NCBI RefSeq assembly: GCF_000971215.1
Contig: NZ_BBMA01000002.1
Location: forward strand, 388,749 to 452,748
Length of the DNA stretch: 64,000 nt
Direction of reading: 5' to 3'
Origin: Demequina silvatica
Lineage (GTDB): Bacteria > Actinomycetota > Actinomycetes > Actinomycetales > Demequinaceae
Shown piece by piece: positions 62,177 through 64,000 of the stretch (position 1 is its first letter; the number at the start of each line of letters is the position of its first letter). Made by a program: the position numbers and the translations under genes. The notes under the pieces were generated by a model. The model searched no databases. It saw only the letters and a program-made list of their open reading frames with translations, and had not been told where the DNA came from.

Positions 62177-62632
62177 TCAGTCGGCGTCCAGCCCGCCGAT
62201 GACCTCGCATGCGCGCGTGTTGAGGGGTCGCAGCTCGCGGTCGCGCAGCATGACGGACTGGAGCAGCTCCTGGTCGCCCATGTCGATGACCAGCTGCGCG
62301 CTGGTGGGACCCTCGCCGGCGGGGCACGTGGCCGCGCCGAGCGAAAGGCGGACCGTCACCTCGCCGCCCGCGGGGAGGGCCACGTCGAGGCCCGCCGCGT
62401 CGAGGCGCTCGAAGTAGGGGGTGAAGACGGTGCCGCCGGCGATCACCACCGGCTGGTCCCACACGGACTCGAGCGTCACGTCGATCGACCGCGTCGCGAA
62501 GGAGTCCGTGGGCAGCTCCGCGACCGCGGCGGTCGCGAGCACGGGGTACTCGGGCGCGCCGGCGCAGCCCGCGAGCGCGGGAAGCACCAGCGCCGTCGCG
62601 GCGGCGAGGCGGATCACGGACGGGTGCGGCAT
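62177..62632 (-). CDS. Small lipoprotein, unknown
   Basis: 151 aa. Signal peptide with lipobox (LVLPALAGC, Cys about 23) then a mature domain of about 125 residues with beta character and two cysteines (ATCPAGEG, TRACEV). CACAAT, 6 nt before the ATG on the minus strand, may be a -10. No family recognised. Divergent from the mutarotase-like gene. Confidence 0.72.
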   Translation of the reverse strand: MPHPSVIRLAAATALVLPALAGCAGAPEYPVLATAAVAELPTDSFATRSIDVTLESVWDQPVVIAGGTVFTPYFERLDAAGLDVALPAGGEVTVRLSLGAATCPAGEGPTSAQLVIDMGDQELLQSVMLRDRELRPLNTRACEVIGGLDAD

Positions 62633-62700
62633 GGCGCCATTGTGGCGCCTCCGCACGTCCGCCGGCATCCCGCCCTGCCGTGGTCCGTCATGATGGATCC

Positions 62701-63615
62701 ATGCCGGAGATCATCACGCTCGAGAACCCGCACTGGCGCGTGGGGCTGGTGCCCGCCACGGGCGGCTCCGTCGCATACGGTCAGGTCCGGATCGGGAACG
62801 AGTGGGCCGACGTGCTGCGACCGACCTCGGCGGCGGACCTCTCCGTGGCGTCCGAGACCGCGTCCTACCCCCTGGTGCCGTGGTCGAACCGCATCCGGGA
62901 AGGCCGCCTCCTGTGGGACGGCGCGCCGTACGCGCTGCGCACCAACTGGCCCGACGGCACCGCCATCCACGGCACCGGCTGGGAGTATCCGTGGGAGGTG
63001 GTCGAGCACACCGGCGAGCGCGCCGTGCTCCGGTTCGACTCGCGCGACTTCTTCGGGGTGAACTGGCCCTGGGCCTTCGTCGCCCGCTTCACGTACGCGC
63101 TCGACGGGGACCGCTTCGAGTGGACCTACGCGATCGACAACGTCGACGAGGAGCCCTTCCCCGCAGGCTTCGGCCACCACCCGTTCCTGCTCAAGCGCGT
63201 GGCGGGCTCGGGCGAGGGCGTGCTCACGCTGCACTGCACGCGGGCGTACGCGCTCGAGAACCAGATGGCGGTCGCGGCCGCCGGCGCGATCCCGGCGCAC
63301 GCGGACTTCTCCGCCGGCCGGCCCATCGGCGACACCTTCGTCGACGACTGCCTCACCGGCCGGACGGGCGAGGTCCTCGCGACCGTCGAGTACCCCGGCG
63401 CGCTGTCGCTCGATGTGACCGCGGACCCCCTGCTCTCGCACGCCGTGCTGTACGTCCCCCCGGGCAAGGACTTCTTCGCGCTCGAGCCGGTGTCGCACGC
63501 CAACGACGCGTTCACGCTGCAGGCGCAGGGCGTCGGGGGCACCGGCCTGGTCACGCTGGACCCGGGCGCCACCGTCGAGGCGGGGTTCGCCATCGCCGCG
63601 ACCGCGCAGCGCTGA
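62701..63615 (+). CDS. Aldose 1-epimerase (mutarotase) family protein
   Basis: 304 aa beta-sandwich of the galactose-mutarotase superfamily. Substrate-binding and catalytic residues are suggested by VPWSNRIREGRL, HGTGWEYPW, FGHHPFLL (His pair) and ALEPVSHAND (catalytic Glu). It interconverts alpha and beta anomers of hexoses or phospho-sugars. ATG at 62701 preferred over one seven codons earlier. Followed 4 bp later by a membrane protein gene. Confidence 0.9.
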   Translation: MPEIITLENPHWRVGLVPATGGSVAYGQVRIGNEWADVLRPTSAADLSVASETASYPLVPWSNRIREGRLLWDGAPYALRTNWPDGTAIHGTGWEYPWEVVEHTGERAVLRFDSRDFFGVNWPWAFVARFTYALDGDRFEWTYAIDNVDEEPFPAGFGHHPFLLKRVAGSGEGVLTLHCTRAYALENQMAVAAAGAIPAHADFSAGRPIGDTFVDDCLTGRTGEVLATVEYPGALSLDVTADPLLSHAVLYVPPGKDFFALEPVSHANDAFTLQAQGVGGTGLVTLDPGATVEAGFAIAATAQR

Positions 63616-63619
63616 CGCC

Positions 63620-64000
63620 GTGAGCGGCACGCGCGGAACCCGCCCCGGAGCGGTGGTCGCGCTCGCGCTGCTCACCGCGGTCGGGGGCGTCCTCGACGCC
63701 GCACTGGCCGCGCTGCTGCTCGCCGTGGGCGGCGAGGCGCCCGGCATCGACCGCGCCACCACCATCGCCGTCGGGATCGCGGGCATCGCGCTCATCGCGG
63801 TCGCGGTCAGCCTGTGGCGCGGGTCGAACGGGGCGCGGGTGGTGCTCACGGTGCTCGCCGGCTTCCGCGTGCTCGAGGCGACGCACGATGCGGCGAACGG
63901 CGGCGCGGTCGCGGAGGCTCTCCTGGTGGTCACCGGCGCGGGCGTCACCCTGGCGCTCGCATGGAGCACGCGCGCGACCGCATGGTTCCAGGGGTCGCGC
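63620..64000 (+). CDS. Small polytopic membrane protein (runs off the window)
   Basis: GTG start at 63620; 127 codons are open to the last base with no stop. Four hydrophobic spans are visible (AVVALALLTAVGGVLDAALAA-type first span to GVTLALAWSTRATAWF). No motif is recognised. It probably ends within a few codons past the window, since RATAWF resembles a typical tail. Likely cotranscribed with the mutarotase-like gene. Confidence 0.65.
   Translation, partial: MSGTRGTRPGAVVALALLTAVGGVLDAALAALLLAVGGEAPGIDRATTIAVGIAGIALIAVAVSLWRGSNGARVVLTVLAGFRVLEATHDAANGGAVAEALLVVTGAGVTLALAWSTRATAWFQGSR

Overview
The window is very G+C-rich chromosomal DNA from an actinobacterium. The gene set points to Micrococcales, around Cellulomonadaceae, Demequinaceae or Promicromonosporaceae. 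The evidence is an actinobacterial dnaX-recR-lysC-asd block, a GlnR-type regulator, a Crp/GlxR-type regulator, ClpC, and small families such as DUF4177, DUF2516, DUF4395 and DUF6458. The genus is an inference. There is no phage and no CRISPR array. The only clear insertion sequence is one IS110-family element at about 27.95-29.33 kb.

Layout. 0-9.3 kb: the end of dnaX, recR, a tandem duplicated ABC exporter (one ATPase degenerate), a type-B carboxylesterase, and the lysC-asd operon. 9.4-19.7 kb: LctP-type permease, tRNA-Pro(CGG), metallophosphoesterase, bifunctional penicillin-binding protein, DUF4177, RidA, crp with a coiled-coil partner, nth, nhaA, glnR. 19.7-25.2 kb: a thioredoxin/DUF4395/DsrE trio with paired cysteines, a nitrobindin-like protein, ygfZ, a PIN-type toxin-antitoxin pair, DUF2516, dtd. 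25.3-29.4 kb: clpC with its terminator, then the IS110 element with a roughly 0.3 kb non-coding left end that may encode a bridge RNA. 29.4-37.7 kb: aldo/keto reductase, mutY, radA, proC, a PLP enzyme divergent from a LysR regulator. 37.7-43.7 kb: a gene-poor structured region, then a lipoprotein/polyphosphate-polymerase-like/DUF4956 operon divergent from a two-component system. 43.6-50.2 kb: a TetR-controlled efflux pump, a cupin, SRPBCC proteins with an ArsR regulator, and a ribbon-helix-helix/RelE toxin-antitoxin pair bracketed by a 56-79 bp repeat. 50.4-64 kb: a GNAT-AAA+ fusion, a deaminase, a secreted SGNH protein, a CPA antiporter, an ABC-F protein divergent from an MFS exporter, a MerR regulator and a mutarotase.

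Three genome-scale signals stand out. (1) The 12-mer GGGGACGATGCG and close variants occur about 35 times on both strands, inside genes and at gene ends, sometimes as inverted pairs forming hairpins. Its density and layout resemble the DNA uptake sequences of Neisseria and Haemophilus, which to my knowledge are not described in actinobacteria. (2) More than twenty genes have a TANNNT -10 element exactly 6-7 nt before the start codon, so leaderless mRNAs are common. (3) A direct repeat CTCCCAG-N4-CTCCCAG lies in the same orientation upstream of three start regions around the two-component system. It predicts a small regulon: the regulator itself, the DUF4956/polyphosphate-polymerase/lipoprotein operon, and an unannotated small transcript.
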